A stretch of DNA of 64,000 nucleotides from Streptomyces alfalfae (GCF_004127445.1 NZ_QEXM01000010.1:27958-91957); one strand, 5' to 3'. Counted from the first letter of the stretch, positions 17,182-27,500 are shown. The notes: generated by a model not told the origin, from the sequence alone. Program-made: numbers and translations.

Positions 17182-17967
17182 TCACGGAGTCGAGGACGTG
17201 TCCGCCGCCGTGGTGGACGCGGGGCACCGTGGTTCCGTGGGGTCCGGGCCCGGCCGGCCGCCGGCGAGGTCGAGGAGCGATTCCAGGAGCCGTGCCTGCT
17301 GCTCGCTGATCGCCAGGAGCCGTTCGAAGTCCCGCCGCAGCGACTCCGCGGTGGCGTCGCCGTCGACGAGCGACGACTTGATCAGCGCGTGGCCCCGCGT
17401 GAGCGGCGGGCGCAGCCCGTGGGCGGCGTCGGCGACGAAGCGCCGCTGCGCGTCGTGCACCGTGTCGAGGCGGTCGAGGAGCCCGTCGACGGAGTCGGCG
17501 AGGCCCGTCAGCTCCGCCGGGGGGCGCGGCGCCGCGGGCCGCTCGCCGCTGCCGCCCGCGCAGGCCAGCCGGATGGCGCCGGTCAGCGTGCGCACCGGGC
17601 TCAGGGCCCGCACGGCGACGAGGCGGCCGAGCGCGGCGGAGGCGACCGCCATGAGGACGAGCGCGATCACCGACCGGACGAGCAGGTGCCGCAGGTGGGC
17701 CCCGCGCCGGCGGGCCGCCTCCTCGTGGAGCGGCCCGGTCAGGTCCGCCGCCCCGCCGGGCGCGTGCACGCCGGGGAGTGTCCCGTCGCCGACGAGGATG
17801 CCGCCGCCCGGCATCTGGGCGACGAGCAGGCAGATGAGCGCGAGCAGGAGCGCGCCGCACGCGGCGAACAGCGTCCCGTACAGCAGGGTCAGGCGTACGC
17901 TCGCCCGCCGCCTGGCCGGGCGGGGCCTCGCCCCGGCGGCCGGGGCGGCGAACGGGGGCAGACGCAT
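17182..17967 (-). CDS. Histidine-kinase-like sensor lacking the ATPase domain
   Basis: A 261-residue membrane protein paired with the response regulator 7 bp upstream. It has two membrane segments (about 24-50 and 97-118) with a short extracellular loop, a HAMP-like linker, and a dimerisation/phosphoacceptor helix pair with His183 in RRFVADAAHGLRPPLT. The consensus around this His (HELRTPL) is eroded to HGLRPPL. The protein ends about 60 residues later in a Pro/Thr-rich tail, with no N, G1, F or G2 boxes. Only 280 bp separate it from the next gene, and no frame there encodes a HATPase domain. It therefore cannot autophosphorylate by itself: it is either truncated or a phosphorelay or decoy partner. 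The start ATG follows GAGAGG. Confidence 0.8.
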   Translation of the reverse strand: MRLPPFAAPAAGARPRPARRRASVRLTLLYGTLFAACGALLLALICLLVAQMPGGGILVGDGTLPGVHAPGGAADLTGPLHEEAARRRGAHLRHLLVRSVIALVLMAVASAALGRLVAVRALSPVRTLTGAIRLACAGGSGERPAAPRPPAELTGLADSVDGLLDRLDTVHDAQRRFVADAAHGLRPPLTRGHALIKSSLVDGDATAESLRRDFERLLAISEQQARLLESLLDLAGGRPGPDPTEPRCPASTTAADTSSTP

Positions 17968-17974
17968 GGGCCTC

Positions 17975-18628
17975 TCAAATCCGGTAGCCGCCCCGAGGGA
18001 TGGTCTCGATGACGGGCGGGTCGCCGAGCTTGGGCCGCAGGCGGTTGATCGTCGCCTTGACCGTGGTGGTGAACGGATCGGTCGCCTCGTCCCACACCCG
18101 TTCGAGGAGTTCCTCCGCCGACACGACCCGTCCCTGGGCCGCGAGCAGGTACTCCAGGACGGCGAACTCCTTGGGCGTGAGCGGCAGTCGCTCCCCGGCG
18201 CGCGACGCGACCCGCTGCGCCGGGTCGAGTCTGAGGTCGCCGCGGACGAGGACCGGCGGCAGCGCGATCTGCGAGCGCCGGGCGAGCGCCCTGATACGGG
18301 CGACGAGTTCGGCGTAGGCGAAGGGTTTGGGGAGGTAGTCGTCGGCGCCGAGGCTGAAGCCCTCGACCCGGTGCGCGATGGCGCCGGACGCGGTCAGCAT
18401 CAGCACCCGGGCGTGGGCGGGCTGTTCGGCCAGCCTCCTGCACACCTCGTCGCCGTGGACACCGGGCAGGTCGCGGTCGAGCACGACCACGTCGTAGTCG
18501 ACCACGCAGGTGCGTTCCAGCGCGTCGGAGCCGTCGTGCACGACGTCGACGGCCATGCCCTCCCTGCGCAGCACCCGCGCGACCGACTGCGCGAGTTCGG
18601 CGTGGTCCTCGACCACCAAGACCCTCAT
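17975..18628 (-). CDS. OmpR/PhoB-family response regulator
   Basis: A 217-residue two-domain regulator. The receiver domain (1-120) has the acidic pocket (VVEDHAE), phospho-acceptor Asp51 in VVVLDRDLPG and the conserved Lys in DDYLPKPFAYAEL. The winged-helix effector domain (about 130-215) has LTPKEFAVLEYLLAAQGRVVS and TVKATINRLRPKLGDPP, ending GGYRI. All phosphorylation residues are present, so it looks functional although the kinase encoded directly downstream lacks an ATPase domain. It may accept phosphate from another kinase. Target genes are unknown. Confidence 0.93.
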   Translation of the reverse strand: MRVLVVEDHAELAQSVARVLRREGMAVDVVHDGSDALERTCVVDYDVVVLDRDLPGVHGDEVCRRLAEQPAHARVLMLTASGAIAHRVEGFSLGADDYLPKPFAYAELVARIRALARRSQIALPPVLVRGDLRLDPAQRVASRAGERLPLTPKEFAVLEYLLAAQGRVVSAEELLERVWDEATDPFTTTVKATINRLRPKLGDPPVIETIPRGGYRI

Positions 18629-18855
18629 CGTCCACCCCTCGCCGAGCGCGTCACGGGCGGCGGGCAGCCGCCTCGGGAACCGATCACGCGGACCACCGTG
18701 CCCGATCCCGCGTCACGCACCGGTCACGGCGCGAGCGTACCGCCGGCGCCGGGCCCGCGGACGGCCCCGATCCGGCCCCGCCTGTGCGCCGGAAAATCTT
18801 CGGACCGCCGTGTGACCGGACGCCGCGTAGAAACGGAACCGTGCCTCTCCACCGC

Positions 18856-21795
18856 CTACCCCACGTGCAGCCGGTCGCAGACGTCAGGCGTCGCGGGCCC
18901 GTCGCGGTCCCCCGGGGCGGCGAGAGGGCCGAGCTTCGCCGCGAGGTCCGCGCGCCGCTGGACGGCGAGCTTGCGGTAGGCGCGCGTCAGATGCTGCTCG
19001 ACGGTGCTGATCGTGATGAAGAGCTTGTCGGCGATCTCGCGGTTGGTGTGCCCCTGGACGGCGAGGGTCGCCACCCTCAGCTCGGCGTTGCTGAGTTCGT
19101 CCGGGTGGCGGCGGCTGCCCGGGGCCCACGGCTGTTCGGCGGGCTGCGGGCTCCCCGCGTCGGCGGCGCGCGTCGCCCTCGGCACCGGCACACCGCACTC
19201 CTCGGCCAGCTGCTGCGCCTTGCGGGCCAGGGCGCGCGCCTGGCCGCTCTTGCCGAGCTCACGCTGCGCGCGCGCCGACTCCTCGGTCGCCCGGCCGAGG
19301 TCGAACCGGTGGCCGCGCTCCCGCAGGATCTCCATCGCCTCGTCGAGCAGGGGCGGCCGACGCCCGGCGCTCAGGGTGCTCGCGAGGACGCGCAGGGAGG
19401 TGGCGCGGGCCCAGCCCCTGCCCCGGCCCACGAGGGCGAGCTGCTCCTCGGCGAGGGCGCGGGCGCGTTCGGACTCGCCGAGGCGGAGGTGGGCCTCGGC
19501 GGCGTCGGTGCGCCAGGGCGCGAGCGCCGGCAGGTCGTACTCCCAGCGCGTCATGAGGTCCCCGCAGGTGAGGAAGTCGTCGAGGGCGGCGTAGGGGCGT
19601 CCGGAGGCGAGGTAGTGGTGGCCGCGGGCCCGCAGGTACAGCAGTCCGTCGGGGGTCTGGAACGCCGGGTCGGGCACGGGCACGCTCAGCCGGGACGCGG
19701 CCTCGTCGAGGCGGCCCAGGGCGGTCAGGGCGCAGACCGAGGTGGCGAGGGGCGAGGCGACGGCCACGCCCCAGCCGTCGGCGGGCACCAGGGCGAGGGC
19801 CGTACGCGCCGACTCCTCGGCCGCGGCGAGGGCGCCCGTGCGCAGGGCGATGCGGGCCCTTGCCGAGGCGAGGAGCGCCTGCCACATGGGGGCGCGGCGC
19901 GCGGCGGCCTCCTCGCGGAGGATGCCGCACCAGTGGGCGGCCAGGTCGAGGCGGTCGGCGAGGACCAGGGCGTCGAGCGCCACCAGGAGCGCGGTCAGGG
20001 TGCGGTCGCCCAGGCGCGTGCTCTGCAGGATCTGCTCGGCCCGGACCACGGCCTTCCCGTCCGCTCCGGCGAGGAGCGCCTTCATGAGGCTCGCCGCCCG
20101 CTGATGGGGGCCGCGCGCCCGGCCGCGCTCGTGACGGAGTGCCGACTCCTCCGGCGTCTCGTGCCCGGCGGCGGCGTGCTCGGGCGTCCGCTGCCGGGGT
20201 GCGGCGGCCGTCCGGCGCCCCGGGGCGCCGGTGGCACGGGTCCGGGCGGACGCGGCGAGCCCCGGATAGGCGTACGTCAGCCAGCCGCGCGGGCCGTCGT
20301 GTGCGTAGGGGGCTCCGCTCGCCCCCGGCCGTCCGAAGGGGCTCGTGCCGTTCCGCTCGGCGGTGCGGAGCACGCCGAGGGCCCGCTCCACCTGGCCGAA
20401 CCAGAGCAGGTGCGCGGCGAGTTCGTCCACGTGCCGGAGGTCGAGGCGGCCGTCGAACGCCGCGGTGGTCAGCTCGGGCAGGTGCTGGGCGACGCCCGCG
20501 GGGTTGACGCGCCAGCCCGCCCGGGTGAGCGCGGCCCGGATCTCCAGGGCCTGGCGCTCGTCGGTGCGGGAGTCGCGGGCCACCCGCAGGCAGGTGAGGG
20601 CGAGGCCGACCTCGTCGTCGGCGAGGGCGCGGCCCGCGGCCTCGATGAGAACGCGCAGCGCCCAGGGCGCGTCCGCCTTCCGGGCGGCGATGAGGTGCCG
20701 GACGACGACGGACGCCGCCGCGCCGTGCTCGTGCAGGACCTGGGCGAAGCGGGCCTCCAGGCGGGTGCGGTCCGCGGGGTCCATGCCGCGGAGCACCGCG
20801 GCGCGCCCGGCCTCGTGGCGGAACCAGCCCGCGTCGAGCAGGCCCGCCTCGTTCAGCGCCCGCAGGCCGCGGTGCGCGGACTCCCGGGTGCCGCCGAGGG
20901 CCTCCACCACTTCGGCGAGGGAGACGTCGGGGCCCGCCACGGCCAGCGCCCCGGCGAGCCGGCACGTCGCGGTGTCGCTGCGGTAGAGGGCGGTCATGAC
21001 GGCGCGCGCGAAGGCCTCGCCCGGCGCCAGGTCGGCGCGGGCCGAGGTGGCGCCCGCGGCCCTGTGGTCCTCGATCAGCGCGCGGGTGAGCAGGGGACTG
21101 CCCCCGCCCGCCCGGTGGATCTGCGAGACCAGTTTGCGCGTGCGCCACCCCGGTTCGTCCGCCTCGTGGATCATTTCCGCCACTCCTTGCCGTTGGAGCG
21201 GCGCGAGTCTGATATTTCGGCAGCCCGCGAGGCGCAGCAAATCGACGTGTAAACGCGTATTGACGGACGGGAAGCCGCTGTTCTCCGCGAGGACGACCAG
21301 AATGCGGCTGAAGCCGAGTCGGCGGGCGAGGTAAAGAAGGCATTCCAGGGAGCGTTCGTCGGCGTGCTGCACATCGTCGATGCCGAGCACAACGACACTT
21401 TCCCTCGCCTTTTCCAGCACGACTCCGCAGAGCCCGGGCACCACGCTCGGCTCCCCGGCGGCCAGCGCCCCCGTCTCCACCCCCTGAGTCATGCTCATGT
21501 CACTGTTGCCCCTGGAAAGACGGGCCGCGGGCCGGACGCCCGACCCGTGCAGACCGGCGCCGAGCAGCAACTGCCCCATCACCCCGAACGGCTGATCACA
21601 CTCCGCCTCCGACGCCGTGGCCTGCACATACAGCGCCCCAGCCGCACTCGCGCGCTCCCCGAAGGCGCGGAGCAGCGCGGTCTTGCCGCTCGCCACCGCG
21701 CCACTCACCAGCAGGACCCCGCCACACCCTCTCGCGCACGAGTCGAGCATGCTTTCGAAGATCGAGAGTTCCGTACCGCGTTCCACCAAGTTCAT
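18856..21795 (-). CDS. LAL-type LuxR transcriptional regulator with ATPase domain; contains TTA codon
   Basis: A 979-residue large ATP-binding LuxR regulator. It has an N-terminal AAA/STAND ATPase with Walker A VSGAVASGKTALLR (about 30-43) and Walker B-like VVVLGIDDVQHADE, then a long helical, TPR-like middle. The C-terminal LuxR helix-turn-helix (about 905-965) contains LSNAELRVATLAVQGHTNREIADKLF in parts. Such proteins activate secondary-metabolite or sugar genes (PikD and MalT are known relatives). Leu182 is encoded by TTA at 21250-21252, read only by the bldA tRNA in Streptomyces, so its translation is probably tied to development. It is not next to a recognisable biosynthetic cluster here. 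The ribosome site GGGAGA precedes the ATG. Confidence 0.9.
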   Translation of the reverse strand: MNLVERGTELSIFESMLDSCARGCGGVLLVSGAVASGKTALLRAFGERASAAGALYVQATASEAECDQPFGVMGQLLLGAGLHGSGVRPAARLSRGNSDMSMTQGVETGALAAGEPSVVPGLCGVVLEKARESVVVLGIDDVQHADERSLECLLYLARRLGFSRILVVLAENSGFPSVNTRLHVDLLRLAGCRNIRLAPLQRQGVAEMIHEADEPGWRTRKLVSQIHRAGGGSPLLTRALIEDHRAAGATSARADLAPGEAFARAVMTALYRSDTATCRLAGALAVAGPDVSLAEVVEALGGTRESAHRGLRALNEAGLLDAGWFRHEAGRAAVLRGMDPADRTRLEARFAQVLHEHGAAASVVVRHLIAARKADAPWALRVLIEAAGRALADDEVGLALTCLRVARDSRTDERQALEIRAALTRAGWRVNPAGVAQHLPELTTAAFDGRLDLRHVDELAAHLLWFGQVERALGVLRTAERNGTSPFGRPGASGAPYAHDGPRGWLTYAYPGLAASARTRATGAPGRRTAAAPRQRTPEHAAAGHETPEESALRHERGRARGPHQRAASLMKALLAGADGKAVVRAEQILQSTRLGDRTLTALLVALDALVLADRLDLAAHWCGILREEAAARRAPMWQALLASARARIALRTGALAAAEESARTALALVPADGWGVAVASPLATSVCALTALGRLDEAASRLSVPVPDPAFQTPDGLLYLRARGHHYLASGRPYAALDDFLTCGDLMTRWEYDLPALAPWRTDAAEAHLRLGESERARALAEEQLALVGRGRGWARATSLRVLASTLSAGRRPPLLDEAMEILRERGHRFDLGRATEESARAQRELGKSGQARALARKAQQLAEECGVPVPRATRAADAGSPQPAEQPWAPGSRRHPDELSNAELRVATLAVQGHTNREIADKLFITISTVEQHLTRAYRKLAVQRRADLAAKLGPLAAPGDRDGPATPDVCDRLHVG

Positions 21796-22338
21796 GAGCC
21801 GACTTCTCCCCCGTACCTGACGGCTGATCCGCGAGCGACCGGACGACCAGCTGGATCAATTACCGACGTGACCGACCTCCCCTGCGTCGACTCTGCCATA
21901 TCCGGAAATCAACTGCCAGCACTATTTGACCTAATGCCATCTTATTACCGTAACGAACGCGCCACCCGCAAGAGGATCGGACGCCCCCACTCCGCATGAG
22001 GTGCGGCCCGTCCCGCATTCGCCTGAAGACGAATTCAGCGGATTAATAGAACGCAGTCGCGAGGCGCGGGAAATGACGGCGGGGGCTGCCGTGGCGGCAG
22101 CGACGCGAGGGGACCGCTCCGATTGGCCCGATCGGCATGATCCGGTCTCCGCCGCCTGACCTGTTGTCGACCGGTGCACCGGCCCGACCGGTCGCCGACC
22201 GGTGCGCGGTCCGCGCGCGGGCGCAGATTACCCGCCCCCGCTTCCTCCGTCAGCCCCTCCGTCAGCCCCGGCGGCACGCCGGGTGGCGGACCGCGCGCCA
22301 CACGGCCGATCGGCCTCACCCAGCGTCACAATGGAGGC
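21796..22338. other. Divergent intergenic region, AT-rich with ACCGGT repeats
   Basis: About 540 bp between the LAL regulator and the LMF gene. The left half (21840-22070) is markedly more AT-rich than the rest of the window and likely holds the LAL promoter. The right half has a cluster of ACCGGT elements (22169-22205), including the palindromes CCGGTGCACCGG (22171-22182) and GACCGGTC (22186-22193). These may be protein-binding sites. No gene is supported. Confidence 0.45.
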
Positions 22339-23775
22339 GTGCAATGGTTCACGGCTGACGCGTACGGGTTGAGCCGCCTGGTCTTCCAGCGCGCTCTGGC
22401 CGCGGTGTACCTGGTGGCCTTCCTCGGGGCCGCTCGGCAGTTCCGGGCACTCATCGGGGAGCGCGGCATGCTGCCGGTGCCGAAGTACGTCGCGCGGGTG
22501 CCGTTCAAGCGGGCGCCGAGCCTGTTCCAGCTGCACTACTCCGACCGGTTCTTCGCGCTCTGCGCGTGGACGGGCTGCGCGGCGGCGGTGGCGCTCCTCG
22601 CGGGCGCCGACGGCCTGCTGCCGCTGTGGGGCGCGATGCTGCTGTGGCTGCTGCCATGGGCGCTCTACGTCTCGATCGTCAATGTGGGACAGACCTGGTA
22701 CGGCTTCGGCTGGGAGTCGCTCCTCCTCGAAGTGGGCTTCCTCGCGGTGTTCCTCGGCAACGAAGAGGTCACCCCGCCCGTCCTGGTGCTCTTCCTGCTC
22801 CGCTGGGTGCTGTTCCGCGTGGAGTTCGGCGCCGGGCTGATCAAGATGCGCGGCGACGCCTGCTGGCGCAGGCTCACCTGCCTGTACTTCCACCACGAGA
22901 CGCAGCCGATGCCGGGGCCGCTGAGCTGGTTCTTCCACCATCTGCCGAAGCCGGTGCACCGGGCGGAGGCGGCGGCCAACCACGTCACCCAGCTCGTCGT
23001 GCCGTTCCTGCTGTTCACCCCGCAGCCGGTGGCGACGGCCGCGGCGAGCCTCATGATCGTCACCCAGCTCTGGCTGGTCCTCTCCGGCAACTTCGCCTGG
23101 CTGAACTGGATCACCATCGTGCTCGCGGTCCCCGCCCTCGACCTCTCGGGGCTGCGGGACCACGGGCCCTACCCCGCCACCCCGCTCTGGTACGAGGTGG
23201 CGGTCATCGCCGTCTCCGCGCTGCTCCTCGCGCTGAGCCACCGTCCGGTCCGCAACCTCGTCTCCCGGCGGCAGGTCATGAACACCTCCTTCGACCCGCT
23301 CCACCTCGTCAACTCCTACGGCGCGTTCGGCAGCGTCAACCGCGTTCGCCAGGAGATCGTGGTCGAGGGCACGGCGGACGCGGTGGCGCGCGAGGACGGC
23401 GACTGGCGGGCCTACGAGTTCAAGGGCAAGCCGGGCGACGTGCGCCGCCGGCCGCGCCAGTTCGCCCCGTACCATCTGCGGCTCGACTGGATGATGTGGT
23501 TCGCCGCGCTCTCCCCCGCGTACGCGCGGGCGTGGTTCGGGCCGATGGTGGAGCGGCTGCTCGAAGGGGACCGCGACACGCTGCGGCTGCTGCGCCGCTC
23601 CCCGTTCCCGCCGGACGCGCCGCCGCGGTTCATCCGGGCCAGGCTCTACCGCTACCGCTACACGACCTGGCGGGAGCTGCGCGCCACGGGAGCCTGCTGG
23701 GAGCGTACCTACGTCCGCGAGTTCCTGGCGCCCACCCGCCTTGCCGCGCCCGCTCAGCCGCCGGGCAGGCCGTAG
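22339..23775 (+). CDS. Lipase maturation factor (LMF) family membrane protein
   Basis: A 478-residue polytopic membrane protein of the PF06762 family, related to vertebrate LMF1, which assists lipase folding in the ER. In bacteria the role is not known. About nine hydrophobic segments cover 15-300. Family blocks seen include [70 protein letters not shown] and [11 protein letters not shown]. The GTG at 22339 is chosen because relatives begin with MxWFTA; the GGAGG at 22333-22337 is almost too close, so initiation may be leaderless. It overlaps the 3' end of a broken amidohydrolase gene on the other strand by about 22 bp. Confidence 0.88.
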   Translation: MQWFTADAYGLSRLVFQRALAAVYLVAFLGAARQFRALIGERGMLPVPKYVARVPFKRAPSLFQLHYSDRFFALCAWTGCAAAVALLAGADGLLPLWGAMLLWLLPWALYVSIVNVGQTWYGFGWESLLLEVGFLAVFLGNEEVTPPVLVLFLLRWVLFRVEFGAGLIKMRGDACWRRLTCLYFHHETQPMPGPLSWFFHHLPKPVHRAEAAANHVTQLVVPFLLFTPQPVATAAASLMIVTQLWLVLSGNFAWLNWITIVLAVPALDLSGLRDHGPYPATPLWYEVAVIAVSALLLALSHRPVRNLVSRRQVMNTSFDPLHLVNSYGAFGSVNRVRQEIVVEGTADAVAREDGDWRAYEFKGKPGDVRRRPRQFAPYHLRLDWMMWFAALSPAYARAWFGPMVERLLEGDRDTLRLLRRSPFPPDAPPRFIRARLYRYRYTTWRELRATGACWERTYVREFLAPTRLAAPAQPPGRP

Positions 23776-24051
23776 ACGCGGCGGGCCGTGCCGGCGAAGA
23801 CCTCGGCGTGGGCGTCGGCGTCGAGGGAGCGGTCAGCAGCTCCGCCGCTTCGAGCACCGCGCCGTACGGGGCGGCGAGCAGGCTGACCGGCCAGTCCGAG
23901 CCGAACATCAGGCGCTCGGGCCCGAAGGCGTGCAGGACCGTGTCCGCGTAGGGCCGCACATCGTCCACCGTCCACTGCGCGTGGTCGGCCTCGGTGACCA
24001 TGCCGGAGAGCTTACGCCGTCCGCGCTGAAGTCCCAGACCCTGCGGTGCGT
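23754..24051 (-). pseudogene. Amidohydrolase remnant (fuconolactonase-like), deleted and frameshifted
   Basis: Two fragments of an amidohydrolase-2 protein survive. A possible N-terminal scrap, [12 protein letters not shown] (about 24013-24051), resembles the usual DAHHHVWD start. The C-terminal part contains [38 protein letters not shown] and AVLEAAELL. The reading frame then shifts near 23830 into [20 protein letters not shown] before the stop. Roughly 170 middle residues are missing. In bacterial L-fucose catabolism a fuconolactonase of this family is often encoded with fuconate dehydratase, and the broken neighbour fits that. Substrate assignment is inference. Confidence 0.75.
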
Positions 24052-24071
24052 GGCGGGCACGGCCAAACCGC

Positions 24072-24476
24072 CGTCATCGCCTCGCGGGCCGTGCGGCAGC
24101 GGCGGATGTCGTCGGCGAGGTCGGCGCCGACCTTCAGCTTGATCTGGGTGAAGCCGTCGGCGACGGTCGCGCGGGCGAGGCGGGTCAGCTTCTCGTCGCT
24201 GTAGCCGAGCCAGCCCGGCGAGGTGGTGTAACCGGGGAAGCCGCGCTCACGCAGGACCGCCTCGCGCGCCGCCGCGCCCCGACGGCCCTGCCGCAGCAGG
24301 GCGAGGGCGGCCTCGGGGGTGAGGGCGTCGGCGATGTAGCGGAAGTCGACCTGGGAGACGAGCCATTCGGGTGTGGCGTCGGCCAGGAGCTGCCACAGGG
24401 GCTTCCCGGCGCGCTTGGCTGCGAGGTCCCAGACGGCGTTGACGACCGCGCCGATCGCCATGTGCATCACACCCGG
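24072..24476 (-). pseudogene. L-fuconate dehydratase fragment (enolase superfamily), truncated at both ends
   Basis: An internal piece of about 135 residues runs from [20 protein letters not shown] through [19 protein letters not shown] and [14 protein letters not shown]. It continues with [19 protein letters not shown] and ends at [18 protein letters not shown]. This is the middle of L-fuconate dehydratase. The N-terminal capping part (about 100 residues) and the whole catalytic C-terminus after CRTAREAM are gone. The left border abuts a 46-bp palindrome and the right border joins the amidohydrolase remnant, so at least two deletions have occurred. No function is expected. Confidence 0.85.
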
Positions 24477-24479
24477 CTG

Positions 24480-24525
24480 GCGCGTGAGGGGCCCCGGCGC
24501 CATGGCGCCGGGGCCCCTCACGCGC
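24480..24525 (-). terminator. 46-bp perfect palindrome, terminator of the mannosidase operon
   Basis: Bases 24480-24502 and 24503-24525 are exact reverse complements with no spacer, so the RNA can form a very long GC hairpin. It begins 14 bp past the alpha-mannosidase stop codon and lies at the truncated edge of the fuconate dehydratase fragment. Confidence 0.75.
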
Positions 24526-24538
24526 TATGACGTGCGCC

Positions 24539-27500
24539 TCAGCCCCTGCTGAACCGCAACGTCACCAGCTCGAACGGCCGCAGCCGCACCGCCACCGCGC
24601 CGCCGCTCAGCTCCGGGGCCGCGGTGTCGGCGAGCGGACGCTCCAAGAGGTCGGTCACGGAGACCGAGGCCGCGGTGAAGCCCGTCGTCAGCGTGGCCCT
24701 GGCCCGGCCCCCGTGCGCCTCGTGGAAGCGGACGACGACGTCACCGCTGCCGTCGTCGGCGAGCTTGACCGCCGTGACGACCACCGCGTCGTTGTCGACG
24801 GTGACCAGCGGCGCCACCTCGGAGCCGCCGGTGAGGCAGCGCTCGGGCAGGTTGACCCGGTAGCCCTCGCGCACCGCGTCGCCGATCGCCGCACCCGGCG
24901 CCAGGGCGTGCCGGAAGCGGTGCACGCCCTGGTCGGTCTCGGGGTCGGGGAAGCGCGGGGCGCGCAGCAGCGAGACGCGGACGGTGGTGGTCGTCCCCGC
25001 GTCCTCGGCGCGGACGGTACGGGTCACGTCGTGGCCGTACGTCGAGTCGTTGACCAGGGCGACGCCCCAGCCCGGCTCCTCCACGTGCACGAAGCGATGG
25101 TTGCACGCCTCGAACTTGGCGGCCTCCCAGCTCGTGTTGGTGTGCGTGGCGCGGTAGAAGTGGCCGTACTGGGTCTCCGACGCGTAGCGCTCGGCGTGGA
25201 TGTCCAGCGGGAAGGCGAGCTTGAGGAACTTCTCCGTCTCGTGCCAGTCGACCTCGGTGTCGATGTCGAGGCGCCGGCCGCCGGGCGCCAGGGTGAGCAC
25301 CTGGGTGAGGCGCGAGTCGCCGAAGGTGCGCACCACCCGCACCGAGCCGCCCTCACCGGCCACCACCTCGTCGGCGTCCGTGAGGTCGGTGACGGTGTTG
25401 CGGTAGAACTCGTCGACGTCCCAGGCGTCCCACATGTTGGGGAAGTCGGCGTGGATCTGCGGCAGGTTCGCCGCCCCGCCGGGCGCGACGGTCTCCCGGT
25501 CGGCGACCAGGTCGTAGGCGGAGACGACCAGGCCCCGGCCGTCGATCTCCACCCGGAGCAGCCCGTTGTCCAGGACGAAGCCGCCCTGCGCGCGCGAGGC
25601 GATCGCGGTCCGGCCGTCGACGGTCACACGCCCCGCGCCGCCTGCGGGCACGCCGCCCCGGCTGTGCGGCGTGGCGTTGAAGACCAGCTCGGTGGTGCCC
25701 TCACCGGCGAGGGCGCGCTGCGCCCCGTCGATGATGCCGGTCAGCTCCTGTGCGAGCGCGGCGTAGGTCGCGCGGGCCTCGCGGTGCACCCAGGCGATGG
25801 ACGAGCCGGGCAGGATGTCGTGGAACTGGTGGAGCAGCACCGTCTTCCAGATGCGGTCCAACTGCTCGTAGGGGTACGAGAACTCCTCGCACCGGACGGC
25901 GGCCGTCGCGGCCCACAGCTCCGCCTCGCGCAGCAGGTGCTCGCTGCGGCGGTTGCCCTGCTTGGTCCCGGCCTGGCTGGTGAGGGTGGCGCGGTGCAGT
26001 TCGAGGTAGAGCTCGCCGACCCAGACGGGGGCGTTGGGGTACTCGGCCTCGGCCTTCTCGAAGAACTCCGCAGGCGTCTCCCACCGAACCGTCGCCGAAC
26101 CCTCCAGGTCCCGCATCCGCGCGGCCTTCGCGATCATCTCGCGGGTGGTGCCGCCGCCGCCGTCGCCCCAGCCGGTGGGCGCGAGGGAGTGCCGCGCCAC
26201 GCCCTTGTCCTTGAAGTTCTTCGCGGCATGGGCGATCTCACTGCCCTTCATGGAGCAGTTGTAGGTGTCGACGGGCGGGAAGTGGGTGAAGATCCGGGTC
26301 CCGTCGATGCCCTCCCAGTTGAAGGTGTGGTGCGGGAAGCGGTTGGTCTGCGACCACGAGATCTTCTGTGTCAGCAGCCACTTGGAGCCGGCCGCCTTGA
26401 TGATCTGCGGCAGGCCCGCGGCGAAGCCGAAGGTGTCGGGCAGCCACGCCTCGTCGTTCTCGACGCCGAACTCGTCGAGGAAGAACCGCTTGCCGTGGAC
26501 GAACTGCCGGGCCATCGCCTCGGAGCCCGGCATGTTCGTGTCCGACTCCACCCACATGCCGCCCGCGGGCACGAAGCGCCCGTCGGCGACGGCCTTCTTG
26601 ACCTTCGCCCACACCTCCGGGCGGTGCTCCTTGATCCACGCCCACTGCTGGGCCTGGGACATGGCGAAGACGAAGTCGGGCTCGTCCTCGATGAGCGCGG
26701 TCATGTTGGACGTCGTACGCGCCACCTTGCGCACCGTCTCGCGCAGCGGCCACAGCCACGCGGAGTCGATGTGGGCGTGGCCGACGGCGCTGATGCGGTG
26801 CGCGGAGGGCTCGGCGGGGGTGCTGAGCACATCTTCGAGCGCGGCGCGCGCGGCGGCGGCCGAGCCGTTCACGTCCTGGAGGTCGACGGCGTCGAGCGCC
26901 CTGCCGACCGCGCGCACGATGGCGTAGCGCCGCCCGGAGTCCTCGGGCAGCTCCTGCATCAGCTCGCCGAGGACTTCGAGGTCGATGACGAGCTGCCACA
27001 CCGTCTCGTCGAAGACGGCGAGGTCCATGCGCTCCAGCGTGTACTGGGGTTCGCTGCCGGCGGTCTCCTTGTCGCCCAACCGCGTCGGCAGGAAGGGGTG
27101 GTAGTCGAGGATGACGGGGTTGGAGGCGGCCTCGATGTGCAGCCGCACCTCTTCGCCGCCCTCGGCCGGCGCGGCCACGCGCACCCACTGGTTGCGGGGG
27201 TTCAGCCCCTTCACCGGGGTGCCGTCGGGCCGGTACACCAGGCCCTCGCACTGGAAGCCCGGCATGTTCTCGTCGAAGCCGAGGTCGAGGATCGCCTCGA
27301 CGGTCTTCCCCGCCCACTCCTTCGGCACGGTCCCGGTCACCCGGAACCAGCTGGTCCCCCAGGGCGCGCCCCACCGCTCCCCCACCCGGGTCGCCACCGG
27401 CTCGGCGGCGAGGCCCTCCGCCACGGGCACGGGTTCGCCGGGGGCGTTCCAGACGGCGACGTCGAGGGGGACGGAGGCGGGGTGGACGGCGGGCCTGATG

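Noticed and set aside
15825..17309. Plus-strand 494-codon frame over the DAHP synthase
   Set aside because: Antisense of a gene with unmistakable DAHP synthase motifs.
21364..21999. Plus-strand 211-codon frame between the LAL and LMF genes
   Set aside because: Most of it overlaps the LAL ATPase domain in antisense, and the remainder lies in AT-richer promoter DNA without codon bias.
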